Positions 1 to 8,811 of a stretch of DNA of 64,000 bases are shown one piece after another. The notes under the pieces were generated by a model. The model was not told the DNA's origin and ran no database searches. It saw nothing but the letters and a program-made list of their open reading frames with translations. The stretch's first letter is position 1. Each line of letters starts with the position of its first letter. The stretch spans positions 22,517 to 86,516 of the forward strand of contig CAYNML010000015.1 of the NCBI GenBank assembly GCA_964398185.1, read 5' to 3'. The DNA is from Fen-1058 sp964398185 (GTDB taxonomy: Bacteria > Chloroflexota > Anaerolineae > Fen-1058). The position numbers and the translations under genes were made by a program.

Positions 1-1083
1 GCCGTGCCGGTGGTCAACCGTTACGCAGGTCGTCCGGTAGGAGCCGTTATCTTGCGGCCGCTGCTCATGCCCATCAAACTGCGGCATCGCCTCAGCCGGT
101 TGGACGTCAAACCGCACGGTAATGTCTGGGCGGTGGAGGCCACCGCCAGTCCAACCGTCACCGCACTGACGACGGCTCAAGTCGCTGGCAGCGGCATTGC
201 CGGTTTGACCAGCCAAATCAGATATACCAGCGGCACCCTGGTTGGCAAAACAGTCGGCAAAGAAATGGTGGCCGATCCGCTTGGGCCTGATCATCCGATG
301 GGGCAAGAGCCATCCGGTGACAACATCTGGCGCAGCATCCTGGTGACCGATCCGGGGCAGCCCAACGATCGAAAATATATCCGCGGCCACCTGCTCAATC
401 ACCAAGTCGGCGGCACTGGCGCCGCGCAAAACCTTTTCCCGATCACGGCGGCGGCCAACGACAACCACGAAAGTCGCATCGAAAGCCGCGTCAAGCAGTG
501 GGTGAACTCGGAACGCAAGTGGGTCTACTATCGCGTGGAAGTGACCAATATCAACGCCGTCGTCAACCCTGCCGGCCCCATCGTCAACAACCGGATCGAC
601 GCGCATTTCGTCTGCACGGCCTCCGTCATCGATCCGAATCTGCCCATTGCGCCGGCCAATCGCCACAACACCATCAGCGCCACGATTGTCTCTCACTACC
701 AGCCCCCGGCTGGATCGGCGGCTGTCATTCATCAGAGCGGCCCAAGCCATGAGCGAACGATTACGGCTCGCCCGGCTGACGTCGCAGCAACCATTGCCGT
801 TCCGGCGGGCGAAGAATACCGCTTGCACCCAACCTTGTTCCAGGACTTGCAGACCATCACCATTACCAAAGGGCTGGGCACGCGTCACATCGATCAAGCG
901 ATTCAAGATGTCACCGGCCTGGGGCCGGCCATCACCAGCACCCTGTATACGGCCTTCAGTTTGTCTTTGGGCAACAATCGCGGCGACATTGGTTCCCGTT
1001 TGAGCGCCAGCGAAAAAAGTAACCTCACCCGCTTGAACAGCATGAGCAGCGCCATCCATACGGCACTGCGTCTCTGGTTATAG
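1..1083 (+). CDS. DNA/RNA non-specific endonuclease-like toxin protein, 5' end possibly cut by window
   Basis: The frame is open from the first base; the first in-window start is GTG at 4 (359 aa), so the true start may lie upstream. Residues about 118-165 carry RGHLLN, then GGTGAAQNLFPIT and AANDNH, which resembles the catalytic core of the beta-beta-alpha-metal DNA/RNA non-specific endonuclease family (His general base followed by an Asn metal ligand). The rest is low in recognisable motifs. The stop is two bases before the ATG of the DUF4157 protein, so the two are almost certainly co-transcribed. In known extracellular contractile injection system (eCIS) loci, nuclease-tipped effectors often sit beside DUF4157 proteins, so a secreted nuclease toxin is inferred. 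No immunity gene is visible. The family call rests on motif recognition only. Confidence 0.6.
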   Translation, partial: AVPVVNRYAGRPVGAVILRPLLMPIKLRHRLSRLDVKPHGNVWAVEATASPTVTALTTAQVAGSGIAGLTSQIRYTSGTLVGKTVGKEMVADPLGPDHPMGQEPSGDNIWRSILVTDPGQPNDRKYIRGHLLNHQVGGTGAAQNLFPITAAANDNHESRIESRVKQWVNSERKWVYYRVEVTNINAVVNPAGPIVNNRIDAHFVCTASVIDPNLPIAPANRHNTISATIVSHYQPPAGSAAVIHQSGPSHERTITARPADVAATIAVPAGEEYRLHPTLFQDLQTITITKGLGTRHIDQAIQDVTGLGPAITSTLYTAFSLSLGNNRGDIGSRLSASEKSNLTRLNSMSSAIHTALRLWL

Positions 1084-1085
1084 CC

Positions 1086-4022
1086 ATGCCTGAAGCCGCT
1101 CGCACGACTGCACCACCCGCTCGCTCGCCTGCTCCCGCCAGGCCGTCCACACCGGCCCCGGCGCCAACCCGATCGGCTGTCTCGGCCTCACAGCCCGCTC
1201 GCTTGCAGGCCGGACCCGCCGCGGTGCAGCTCAACGCGAACACGCCCAGTCAGGCGACCATTCAGCCTACCGGCGGCGAACCGCTCGCGCCGGATGTGCG
1301 CGCTAATTTAGAGCGCAGCTTCGGCGTCGATCTGCGATCGGTGCGGGTGCACACCGACGAACGCGCGCAGAACACAGCGCGCCGCATGGATGCCCGCGCG
1401 TTCACCCTCGGCGCGAATATCTTCCTCGGCCGCGGCGAGCGCCCGAGCGATCTGCGCTTGCTGGCGCACGAAGTGGCGCACGTAGTGCAGCAGCGCAGTG
1501 TGCCCACCGTACAGCGCTGGTCGTTCTCCGGCGGCGATCGCTACGAACGTGAGGCACAGCAAGCTTCAGCCGCGGCGGTGCAGCATCAATCATTTGCCGT
1601 GCGCGAACGAACCACGCCGCGGCCACAGCGGCTGGGCATCAGCGATGCGCTGGATTATTTTGCCGATGCGGCCAATAACATTCCGGGCTTTTCGATGCTG
1701 ACGTTCGTGCTGGGCTTCAACCCGATCAATATGCGATCGGTCGAACGCAACGCCACCAACTTATTCCGCGCCATCATCGGCTTCCTGCCCGGCGGCAATT
1801 TGATCTTCCAGGCGTTGCAGCGGCATGGCATCATCGATCAGGTGGGCGGGTGGCTGCAGCAGCAGCTCGCCACCCTGGGCCTGGCCGCCAGTTCGCTGCG
1901 GCAGGCGCTCGATCGCTTNNNNNNNNNNNNNNNNNNNNNNNNNNNNNNNNNNNNNNNNNNNNNNNNNNNNNNNNNNNNNNNNNNNNNNNNNNNNNNNNNN
2001 NNNNNNNNNNNNNNNNNNGCGATTCCGCGCGCGTGGGCGTGGTTCCAGCAGCAAGTGAGCACCCTGTTAGGTTTCGTGCGGCAGATTCCGCAGTTGTTCG
2101 TGCAGCTGTGGGAGTCGCTGCAAATCAGCGATCTGCTCGACATCGGCGGCGCGTTCAACAAGGTGCGCGACATCTTCGGCGGCTTCGTGAGCAGCTTCAT
2201 CTCGTGGGCGGGTGAAGCTGCGCTGCAAATCATGCTGTTCATCTTTGAAGTGCTCGCGCCCGGAGCGCTGCCGGTCTTGCGCCGCGCGGCCGCGGTCATC
2301 CGCACCATCATCAGCGATCCCATCCGCTTCGTGGGCAATCTGGTGCGCGCCGGCCTGCGCGGCTTCCAGCAGTTCCGCGACAACATTCGCACGCACCTGA
2401 TCAACGGGCTGGTCGGCTGGTTGACGGGCGCGTTGAGCGGAGCCGGCTTGCAGTTGCCATCACGCTGGGACTTGCGCGGCATTCTGTCACTGGTGCTGCA
2501 AATCCTCGGCCTCACGTGGCAGAACATCCGCCAGAAGTTGGTGCGCGTATTGGGCGAGACCACCGTCACCGTGTTGGAGCGCACCTTCGACATCGTGGTG
2601 ACGTTGGTGCGCGAGGGGCCGCTGGCAGCCTGGCAGAAAATCCTGGAGAATCTCTCCAATTTGCAGGAGACGATCTTCAGCGGCATTCGCGAGTGGGTCA
2701 TCCGCACCATCGTGGGTCAGGCCGTCATCCGCATCGTATCGATGTTGAACCCGGCCGGTGCAGTGATCCAGGCCATCATCGCCATCTACAACACCATCAT
2801 GTTCTTCCGCGAACGTCTGCAGCAGATCATTCAAGTGGCGGAGGCGTTCTTCAACTCCATCGCCGAGATTGCCAACGGAGCGATCGGCGCGGCGGCCAAC
2901 TACGTCGAACGCACCATGGCCCGCCTGGTGCCCGTGGTGATCAGTTTCCTCGCGCGGCTGATCGGACTGGGCGGCATCTCCGACACGATCCGCAACATCA
3001 TCGCCCGCATCCGCGCCCCGATCGATCGCGCGCTCGATCGGGTGGTGGAGTGGATCGCCGCGCAGGCGCGCCGGTTGGGGCGTGCGGTGGCCGGCGCCGC
3101 GCGCGGCGTCATCGGCTGGTGGCGCCAGCGCCGATCGTTCAGAGGCGCCGACGGCGCGACACACGCGCTGTACTTCACCGGCGAAGGCGCAGCCGCGCGC
3201 GTGACCGTCGCCAGTGAGCCCATGCCGGTGGAGCAATTCCTGGACAGCATTCGCACCAATCCCGACTATCAGACGCCGCCCAAACCGGCGCTCATTCAGC
3301 AAGTGCGGCAGCAGGTCGATGCGATCCGCCGGGCGCAGGCCCTGCCTGCCGCGCAGCAAGCGCAGGCCGAGCAGCAGATCAACGCCGCCTTCACCGCGCT
3401 GGGGCCGCTGCTGGCGCAATTGGTCGGCTCAACGCAATTCGCCACGGAAGATCATCCACTGCCGCTGGCCTATCCCAAACGCCGCTGGTCGGCGTATCCG
3501 ACGATTTACGTCGGCCCGCGCGCCAGCAACCGCATCACCCAGGCCGATCTGGCCGCGGGCAATGTCGCCGCCATCCAGGCGCAGCTCACGGCTGCTGAAC
3601 GCACCGCGTGGGCCGCGCGCGGCAATGCCATCGAAGCTTATCGCCCCACGCAGCGCCGCGCGCTGCCCGGCGGCGATACCATTGGCATCGACGGCAACTA
3701 TCGTACTGAGCCGGGCAAGAAAATCCGGCTGGTGCCGCAGAGCACGCAGGGCGGCGGGTTGATCAACAGTGCGCTGTCGCCGTTTGGCTACCGCGCCCGC
3801 AGCGAAAACATGGACGGCGATCATGTGATTGAAATGCAGCTGGGCGGCCCCAACATTCTGCCCAACCTGTGGCCGTTGGAAGCCGGCGAGAATCGCTCGA
3901 GCGGCTCGACGATTGCCAGCATGACGTTCACCAAACCGGACGGCACGCGCATAGCGATGGAGGCCTTGAAGAATCGCGCGCGCAGCGTGCCGACGTGGTT
4001 GATCATCACCGGTACCCGTTGA
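1086..4022 (+). CDS. DUF4157 (eCIS-core) protein with helical middle and C-terminal nuclease-like toxin domain
   Basis: Residues about 65-140 form an eCIS-core DUF4157 domain, including the zinc-metallopeptidase-like motif HEVAHVVQQ (residues 128-136). A Pro/Ala-rich leader precedes it. Residues about 180-690 are long amphipathic and hydrophobic helices (for example around VISFLARLIGLGG), as in other long DUF4157 proteins where this part may help membrane passage. The C-terminus (about 905-945) has DGDHVIEMQLGG followed by NLWPLEAGENRSSGS, an HNH/beta-beta-alpha-metal-like signature found in polymorphic toxins. The gene spans a 100-N gap, and the frame on both sides agrees when the gap is taken as 100 bases. 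Role inferred: an injected or secreted effector. Tail, sheath and baseplate genes are not in the window, so the eCIS link cannot be proved here. Confidence 0.72.
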   Translation: MPEAARTTAPPARSPAPARPSTPAPAPTRSAVSASQPARLQAGPAAVQLNANTPSQATIQPTGGEPLAPDVRANLERSFGVDLRSVRVHTDERAQNTARRMDARAFTLGANIFLGRGERPSDLRLLAHEVAHVVQQRSVPTVQRWSFSGGDRYEREAQQASAAAVQHQSFAVRERTTPRPQRLGISDALDYFADAANNIPGFSMLTFVLGFNPINMRSVERNATNLFRAIIGFLPGGNLIFQALQRHGIIDQVGGWLQQQLATLGLAASSLRQALDRXXXXXXXXXXXXXXXXXXXXXXXXXXXXXXXXXXAIPRAWAWFQQQVSTLLGFVRQIPQLFVQLWESLQISDLLDIGGAFNKVRDIFGGFVSSFISWAGEAALQIMLFIFEVLAPGALPVLRRAAAVIRTIISDPIRFVGNLVRAGLRGFQQFRDNIRTHLINGLVGWLTGALSGAGLQLPSRWDLRGILSLVLQILGLTWQNIRQKLVRVLGETTVTVLERTFDIVVTLVREGPLAAWQKILENLSNLQETIFSGIREWVIRTIVGQAVIRIVSMLNPAGAVIQAIIAIYNTIMFFRERLQQIIQVAEAFFNSIAEIANGAIGAAANYVERTMARLVPVVISFLARLIGLGGISDTIRNIIARIRAPIDRALDRVVEWIAAQARRLGRAVAGAARGVIGWWRQRRSFRGADGATHALYFTGEGAAARVTVASEPMPVEQFLDSIRTNPDYQTPPKPALIQQVRQQVDAIRRAQALPAAQQAQAEQQINAAFTALGPLLAQLVGSTQFATEDHPLPLAYPKRRWSAYPTIYVGPRASNRITQADLAAGNVAAIQAQLTAAERTAWAARGNAIEAYRPTQRRALPGGDTIGIDGNYRTEPGKKIRLVPQSTQGGGLINSALSPFGYRARSENMDGDHVIEMQLGGPNILPNLWPLEAGENRSSGSTIASMTFTKPDGTRIAMEALKNRARSVPTWLIITGTR
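1919..2018. other. Assembly gap of exactly 100 N
   Basis: One hundred consecutive N lie inside the DUF4157 gene. A run of exactly 100 is the usual placeholder for a scaffold join of unknown length, so residues 279-311 of that protein are unknown in sequence and possibly in number. The reading frame is the same on both sides if the length is 100, or differs from it by a multiple of 3. Confidence 0.98.
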
Positions 4023-4038
4023 TGAAAGTTGAAGCAAG

Positions 4039-6822
4039 ATGAGCGCCCTCGTCTCCTGCATCATGCCCACCTACAATCGCCGCGCGTTCATTCCGCGCGC
4101 AATCGATTACTTTCTGCGGCAGGACTATGCGCCGAAGGAACTGATCATCGTCGACGATGGCAGCGACCCGATCGGCGATCTCATTCCCACTGACGATCGC
4201 CTGCGCTATATCCGCTTGAATGAGAAGATCTCGGTCGGGGCGAAGCGCAATCGGGCGTGCGAGGCCGCGCGCGGTGACCTCATCGCGCACTGGGACGACG
4301 ATGACTGGCACGCGCCGCACCGGCTGCGCTATCAGATCGACGCGCTGCAGCGCGAGCACGCGGATGTGTGCGGCATCAATCGCTTGTTGTTTTACGATGC
4401 GATCAACGATCGCGCCTGGCGGTATGTCTATCCCGCGCCGCGGCGCTTCTGGCTGTCCGGCAGTTCGCTGCTCTACACCCGATCGTTCTGGGCGGCCCAT
4501 CGCTTTGCCGATCTCAACGTGGGGGAGGACGCACGGTTTGTGTGGAGCGGCGTGCGGGCGCGCATGATCGCCCTGCCCGATCATACCTTTCACATCGGCG
4601 TCATTCACGCGCACAACGTCAGCCCCAAGCGCACCACCAGCGCTTACTGGCAAGCCATCGATCTCGCCGAGATTCAGCACATCGTCGGCGATGATCTGGC
4701 GCAACTGCGCATCACGCCATCACGCCCAACACCATCTGTGCCGCTGATCTCGTGCATCATGCCCACCTTCAATCGCCGGGCTTTTATTCCGCTGGCTATT
4801 CAGCATTTTCTGGCGCAGGACTATCCCAACACCGAATTGATCATCATCGACGACGGCGATGATGCGATCGGCGATCTGGTCAACGCTGTCCCTGGTGTGC
4901 ATTACATCCGCTTGAGCCAGCGCATCTCGATCGGGGCGAAACGCAATCTGGCCTGCCGCGAAGCGCGCGGCGAATTGATCGCGCAGTGGGACGACGACGA
5001 CTGGTACGCGCCCGATCGCTTGAGCTACCAAGCCCGGCCCATCCTCAACGATCAAGCCGATCTCACCGGCCTGGAAAACACCTACCTGCTCGAGCTGCCC
5101 GCCGGTCGCTTCTGGACCACGCAGCATCACTTGCATCAACGCATGTTTGTGGGTGATGTACACGGCGGCACGCTGGTGTTTCGCAAGAGCCTGCTGAACA
5201 ACGGCCTGCGCTACCCTGAAGTGAATCTGGCGGAAGATGCAGGCTTATTGAAACAGGCCCTGCGGCGCGGCAAGCGCCTGGCGCGTCTGCCCAACCCCGG
5301 CGTGTTTGTGTACGTGCGCCACGGGCACAACGCCTGGCAATTCGCGCCGGGCCAGTTCATCGATCCGCAGGGCTGGCGCAGCATCGATCCGCCCGCCGCG
5401 TTTTCGAGCGAGGCGTTGAGCGCGTATCAGACGGCGCTCAAGACTTCGGAAGTCTCACGCGAACCACCCCCGCGCAATGCTGATCAAGACGTGATCGATC
5501 TCGCTGCGTTGCCATGCCTCTCTGTGAAAGTGGGCTATGGATCGCCGGGCTGGCATGGCCACCTGGGTTACGAAAACAAGCTCGTGCGCGTGCAGGGCCA
5601 GTTCGATCCGCACGCCATCAGCCTGCATCCGCCGGCGCGCGCGGTCTTTCACCTCGATCGGAAATTCGCGCGCTTCACGTGCGAGGTGGCCCTGAACGAC
5701 GATGTGCCAGGGGGTCGATCGCGGGCGGACTTCAGCGTGCGCGGCGATGATCGCTTGCTCACCATGGCGGCACACGTCGCAGCTGGTGATGCGCCGCGAT
5801 CGATTGAGGTGGATGTGCGCGGCGTCGATCGGCTGGAGCTCGGCGTCGAAACCGATCGCTGGGATTTCTGCCACGCGGTCTGGCTGCACCCTCGATTGGA
5901 TCACACTACCCCGGCGGTTTCTTCGCGCATGATTGAAGATTGCCTCGGGCGAGTGAACATCGCCCTGCCCGATCAACTTCCAACGGTTAAACGCTGTGTC
6001 GCCACCATCGCGTCGCGCGGCTTCGCCGACATGCTGGACGATATGCTGGGATCGTTGATCGCCAACGGGCACTGCGCCGAAGTGCAGCTGCTGGTCTTCG
6101 TCGTCGATGCTGATCCTGACTGTGTGCGTGTAGCGCAGAAGTACGGCGCGCTCATCGTTCACTGCACGCCACAAGTGAAGGTCAATGTAACGGTGAAGGC
6201 CGCGCTGTATTCCGTGGCGCGTGTGATCGAGGCAGAGCAATACCTGTGCCTCGACGCCGACATGCTGGTGCTGGGGGATGTGCGTCCCATTTTCACCGCG
6301 CTGGACGCGTGCGCGCCGGGCAGCATCTTCGCCGTGAATGAAGGCAACGATCACCGGTTGGAGAATCTGGCCCAGGCTCTACGCGAGATCTACGGGGGCC
6401 GTGAAGCCGACGAACGGCGTCTGTTTCGTCGCGCCGCTGAATCAGCGTATCCGCTCGTCGTGAATGATGGCTTGTTCGCTGGAACGCGCGCGGCGCTGCT
6501 GGCGCTCGACGCCGAAATTCGCAATATGACCGACGTGCAGCGCTGGATGAGCGAACGGCCCGATGTCTGGTGGCGTAATCAGTTCATCTTCAATCTGGCG
6601 CTGGCCCGCTTGCGCTGCGGCGTTGAGCTCGATGCGATCTACAACCTGCAACTGCATGTGCATGACGTCGAACTGCGCGAGGTGAACGGACACCTTGAGG
6701 CCGCGTGGCTCGATCGGCAGGTGCGGGTGCTGCACTTCAGCGGCGGCGGGCGGCGCAAGTATGCCGAGTTGCGCGGGCGGTTTGCGCGCCTGGCACAGCA
6801 AGACCTCGGAGGTTTTGGTTGA
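4039..6822 (+). CDS. Multidomain glycosyltransferase: GT2-GT2-NPCBM-GT8-like
   Basis: The protein has 927 aa. Two consecutive GT-A family 2 domains start at residues 4 (SCIMPTYNRRAF) and about 237 (SCIMPTFNRRAF); each has the IIVDDG/IIIDDG nucleotide site and an acidic metal motif, HWDDDDW at 84-90 and QWDDDDW near 317. Residues about 495-620 match the NPCBM carbohydrate-binding family (GYGSPGWHGHLGYENKLV, HAISLHPPA, FCHAVWLHP). From about 645 a third transferase domain of GT8-like type carries LCLDADMLVLGD near 736, the DxD metal site. The product probably builds or decorates a surface glycan or modifies a secreted protein. The gene starts 16 bases after the DUF4157 gene, so it may belong to the same operon. 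The last residues (DLGGFG) are encoded by the arm of a palindrome. The family-level call is good; the acceptor is unknown. Confidence 0.82.
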   Translation: MSALVSCIMPTYNRRAFIPRAIDYFLRQDYAPKELIIVDDGSDPIGDLIPTDDRLRYIRLNEKISVGAKRNRACEAARGDLIAHWDDDDWHAPHRLRYQIDALQREHADVCGINRLLFYDAINDRAWRYVYPAPRRFWLSGSSLLYTRSFWAAHRFADLNVGEDARFVWSGVRARMIALPDHTFHIGVIHAHNVSPKRTTSAYWQAIDLAEIQHIVGDDLAQLRITPSRPTPSVPLISCIMPTFNRRAFIPLAIQHFLAQDYPNTELIIIDDGDDAIGDLVNAVPGVHYIRLSQRISIGAKRNLACREARGELIAQWDDDDWYAPDRLSYQARPILNDQADLTGLENTYLLELPAGRFWTTQHHLHQRMFVGDVHGGTLVFRKSLLNNGLRYPEVNLAEDAGLLKQALRRGKRLARLPNPGVFVYVRHGHNAWQFAPGQFIDPQGWRSIDPPAAFSSEALSAYQTALKTSEVSREPPPRNADQDVIDLAALPCLSVKVGYGSPGWHGHLGYENKLVRVQGQFDPHAISLHPPARAVFHLDRKFARFTCEVALNDDVPGGRSRADFSVRGDDRLLTMAAHVAAGDAPRSIEVDVRGVDRLELGVETDRWDFCHAVWLHPRLDHTTPAVSSRMIEDCLGRVNIALPDQLPTVKRCVATIASRGFADMLDDMLGSLIANGHCAEVQLLVFVVDADPDCVRVAQKYGALIVHCTPQVKVNVTVKAALYSVARVIEAEQYLCLDADMLVLGDVRPIFTALDACAPGSIFAVNEGNDHRLENLAQALREIYGGREADERRLFRRAAESAYPLVVNDGLFAGTRAALLALDAEIRNMTDVQRWMSERPDVWWRNQFIFNLALARLRCGVELDAIYNLQLHVHDVELREVNGHLEAAWLDRQVRVLHFSGGGRRKYAELRGRFARLAQQDLGGFG

Positions 6823-6899
6823 TCGTCGAACCGGGCGCGATCATCAATTTCGATCGATGCTGAGTCATGGCCCACAGACCATCAAAACCTCCGAGGTCT
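6801..6899. repeat. AGACC-type inverted repeat at end of glycosyltransferase gene
   Basis: AGACCTCGGAGGTTTTGGT at 6801-6819 pairs with 6881-6899 (18 of 19 positions) across a 61-base spacer. The left arm contains the last codons of the glycosyltransferase, and its stop codon (6820-6822) follows directly. It could act as a terminator between the convergent glycosyltransferase and mrp-like genes, but it belongs to a repeat family also seen at 15733-15765 and 52990-53055. Confidence 0.8.
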
Positions 6900-6909
6900 G
6901 TGGTAGCGT

Positions 6910-7959
6910 CTACTCTTCGAGGTTAATCACCGAAATGCGCGCCGCCACCTGCCGCGCGACTTGATGCAGCGCCTGTGCCGCTGGCGTCTCAGGCTTGTTG
7001 ATGGCGATCGGCTTGCCCGCATCACCGCTTTCACGCACGTTGGGATCAAGCGGGATCGATCCGAGGTAGGGCACCTTCAACCGATCGGCCATGCGCTTCC
7101 CGCCGCCTTCACCGAAGAAGGCGATCTTCTGCCCCGTCTGCGGATCCGTGTACGGCCCCATGTTTTCCACAATGCCTAAGATCGGCACTTCGAGTTTCTC
7201 GAACATGCGCAGGCCCTTGAGCGCATCGGCCAGCGCCACTTCCTGTGGCGTGGTGACGATCACCGCGCCCGTCAACGGCACCGACTGCGCCAGCGTCAAC
7301 TGCGCGTCGCCCGTGCCCGGCGGCAGATCGATGATCAGGTAATCCAGTTGGCCCCAATCGACATCGGTGAGGAACTGCCGGATGGCGGAGTGGATCATCG
7401 GGCCGCGCCAGATCACCGGTTGATCGGGATCGACGACGAAGGCCATCGACATCAAGCGCACGCCATAGGCCAGCGCGGGCGTGATCTTATCGCCCGGCAC
7501 CTTGGGCAGTCTGTCGACGCCCATCATCAACGGGATGTTGGGACCGTAGATGTCCGCGTCGAGCAAGCCCACGCCTGCACCCATCCTGGACAACGCCACG
7601 GCCAGGTTCGCCGCCACGGTCGATTTACCCACGCCGCCCTTGCCGCTGGAAATGGCAATCGTGTTGCGGAACGTGACCGGCAGTTGATCGAGAATGCGCT
7701 GATCGGCCGGCACTTCCGACTTCCAGTCAATCTCGACCTTCTTGACGCCGATCTGCGCCAGCACGTCTTTGCAGTTCTGCTCCATCTGCGCGGTCAGCGG
7801 ACAGGCGGGCGTGGTCAGCACGATCGAGAAGGCAACCGTCTCATCGTTTTTGATCTTCACGTCGCGCACCATATTCAGCGTAACGAGGTCTTTGTGCAAT
7901 TCCGGTTCGCGCACGTTGCGCAGTGCGCCGAGGATGCGGTCTTCGGTGAGTTGTGCCAT
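6910..7959 (-). CDS. mrp: Mrp/ApbC-family P-loop ATPase (Fe-S cluster carrier type)
   Basis: The protein has 349 aa. Residues 1-80 form a MIP18/DUF59 domain and residues 98-345 a MinD/Mrp ATPase with deviant Walker A SGKGGVGKST (105-114), an LLDADIYGPN switch region and IIDLPPGTGD. Family members carry or insert Fe-S clusters in the cytoplasm and some (Ind1-type) serve complex I, which suits a position just downstream of nuo genes. The oddity is that the usual CxxC pair after the ENM motif is absent: residues 262-280 read GIVENMGPYTDPQTGQ with no cysteine. The only cysteines are 53 and 63. Cluster binding through the standard site therefore looks impossible, though the ATPase site is intact. 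ATG is preceded by GGAGACC-like spacing. Confidence 0.88.
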   Translation of the reverse strand: MAQLTEDRILGALRNVREPELHKDLVTLNMVRDVKIKNDETVAFSIVLTTPACPLTAQMEQNCKDVLAQIGVKKVEIDWKSEVPADQRILDQLPVTFRNTIAISSGKGGVGKSTVAANLAVALSRMGAGVGLLDADIYGPNIPLMMGVDRLPKVPGDKITPALAYGVRLMSMAFVVDPDQPVIWRGPMIHSAIRQFLTDVDWGQLDYLIIDLPPGTGDAQLTLAQSVPLTGAVIVTTPQEVALADALKGLRMFEKLEVPILGIVENMGPYTDPQTGQKIAFFGEGGGKRMADRLKVPYLGSIPLDPNVRESGDAGKPIAINKPETPAAQALHQVARQVAARISVINLEE

Positions 7960-7978
7960 GCAGGGTCTCCGTTAGTTG

Positions 7979-8095
7979 ATCGTCAGTGCGAGGCGGCCAT
8001 GGGCCGACGAAGCAATCTCATTCTGGTTGAAGCCAGATTGCTTTGCCGCCCCAAGGTCCCGCGCAGTTTGCGGGACAGCGGCTCGCAACGACAGG
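7979..8095. repeat. Composite palindromic intergenic repeat
   Basis: Outer arms GTGCGAG (near 7985) and CTCGCAAC (near 8083) pair. Inside are AGCAATCT/AGATTGCT and a small hairpin GTCCCGC-N7-GCGGGAC (near 8057-8078). This is the layout of the common TGCGAG...GAAGCAATCTC intergenic palindrome of many bacteria. No convincing gene lies in 7960-8178, and the repeat fills about half of that space. Confidence 0.6.
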
Positions 8096-8178
8096 TAGTC
8101 TATCAATTGTAACTCAGCAAAACCGCTCTCGCCCGGAACAAGCAGGCGAGAGCGGCTGTGGCAGTTCACGAGATGCGC

Positions 8179-8793
8179 CTACCGCGCCTCAAACACCGCC
8201 GCGACATCCACTTTCAGGTCGGCCAGGAGGGCGGAGGTCGCCGTTGCGCCGCGTTCAAAGCGGCCATGTTCCACATAGGCTCCATGTTCCAGTTTGAAGA
8301 CTGTTACCGTTTCATCGCGCGGATCGATGATCCAGTATTCGGCAATGCCAGCCTGCGCGTATTCCTGTCGCTTCACAACCCAATCGCGATCGGGATCGTC
8401 AGGGCTAACCACTTCCATCACAAGATCAGCGCCATCCCAGTAATCATTATGGCGGCGTTCGTCGTCGGCCTTGAACAGCATCACCAGATCGGGTTCACGG
8501 AACTTGCCCGACTTCAGCCGCAAGCGCAGCGGCGCGAATAAAGCCTTGCTGCCCAGCGCCTGGGCTACGGACGACAGCAGCGTAAACAGATAAGCGACAA
8601 TCGTCTGATGCTCATCCGTCGGCATGGCCAGCACCTCGACTCGCCCCTGCGAATACTCGACCAAGCGATTGGTGTTCAAATCCAGATAATCGGTCTCGCT
8701 CCACAAGCCCTGCGCCGGAAACAGGCGCGCGATTTCCCACGCCGGTTCGGCGAATTCACTGCGATTGAGGGGCGGAACAGGACGGACAGCCAT
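8179..8793 (-). CDS. Uma2-family (DUF820) putative restriction-like nuclease
   Basis: The protein has 204 aa and the Uma2/DUF820 layout. The PD-(D/E)xK core is seen as FREPDLVML (near 114), LVMEVVSPDD (near 140) and KRQEYAQAGIAEYWIIDP (near 157-174). The biological role of Uma2 proteins is not established; they occur in many copies in Chloroflexota and Cyanobacteria. The gene starts 18 bases after the nuoI stop and may be read through from the nuo operon. Two further copies lie at 22491-23102 and 24061-24642. Confidence 0.85.
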   Translation of the reverse strand: MAVRPVPPLNRSEFAEPAWEIARLFPAQGLWSETDYLDLNTNRLVEYSQGRVEVLAMPTDEHQTIVAYLFTLLSSVAQALGSKALFAPLRLRLKSGKFREPDLVMLFKADDERRHNDYWDGADLVMEVVSPDDPDRDWVVKRQEYAQAGIAEYWIIDPRDETVTVFKLEHGAYVEHGRFERGATATSALLADLKVDVAAVFEAR

Positions 8794-8811
8794 AGATTGC
8801 TCCGAATCGGG

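Noticed and set aside
1086..4022. Frameshift caused by the N run
   Set aside because: Both sides are in the same frame when 100 bases are assumed and both encode plausible protein. The true gap length is still unknown.
7972..8169. Small open frame within the intergenic palindrome
   Set aside because: It is made of repeat arms, has no ribosome site and no recognisable protein features.
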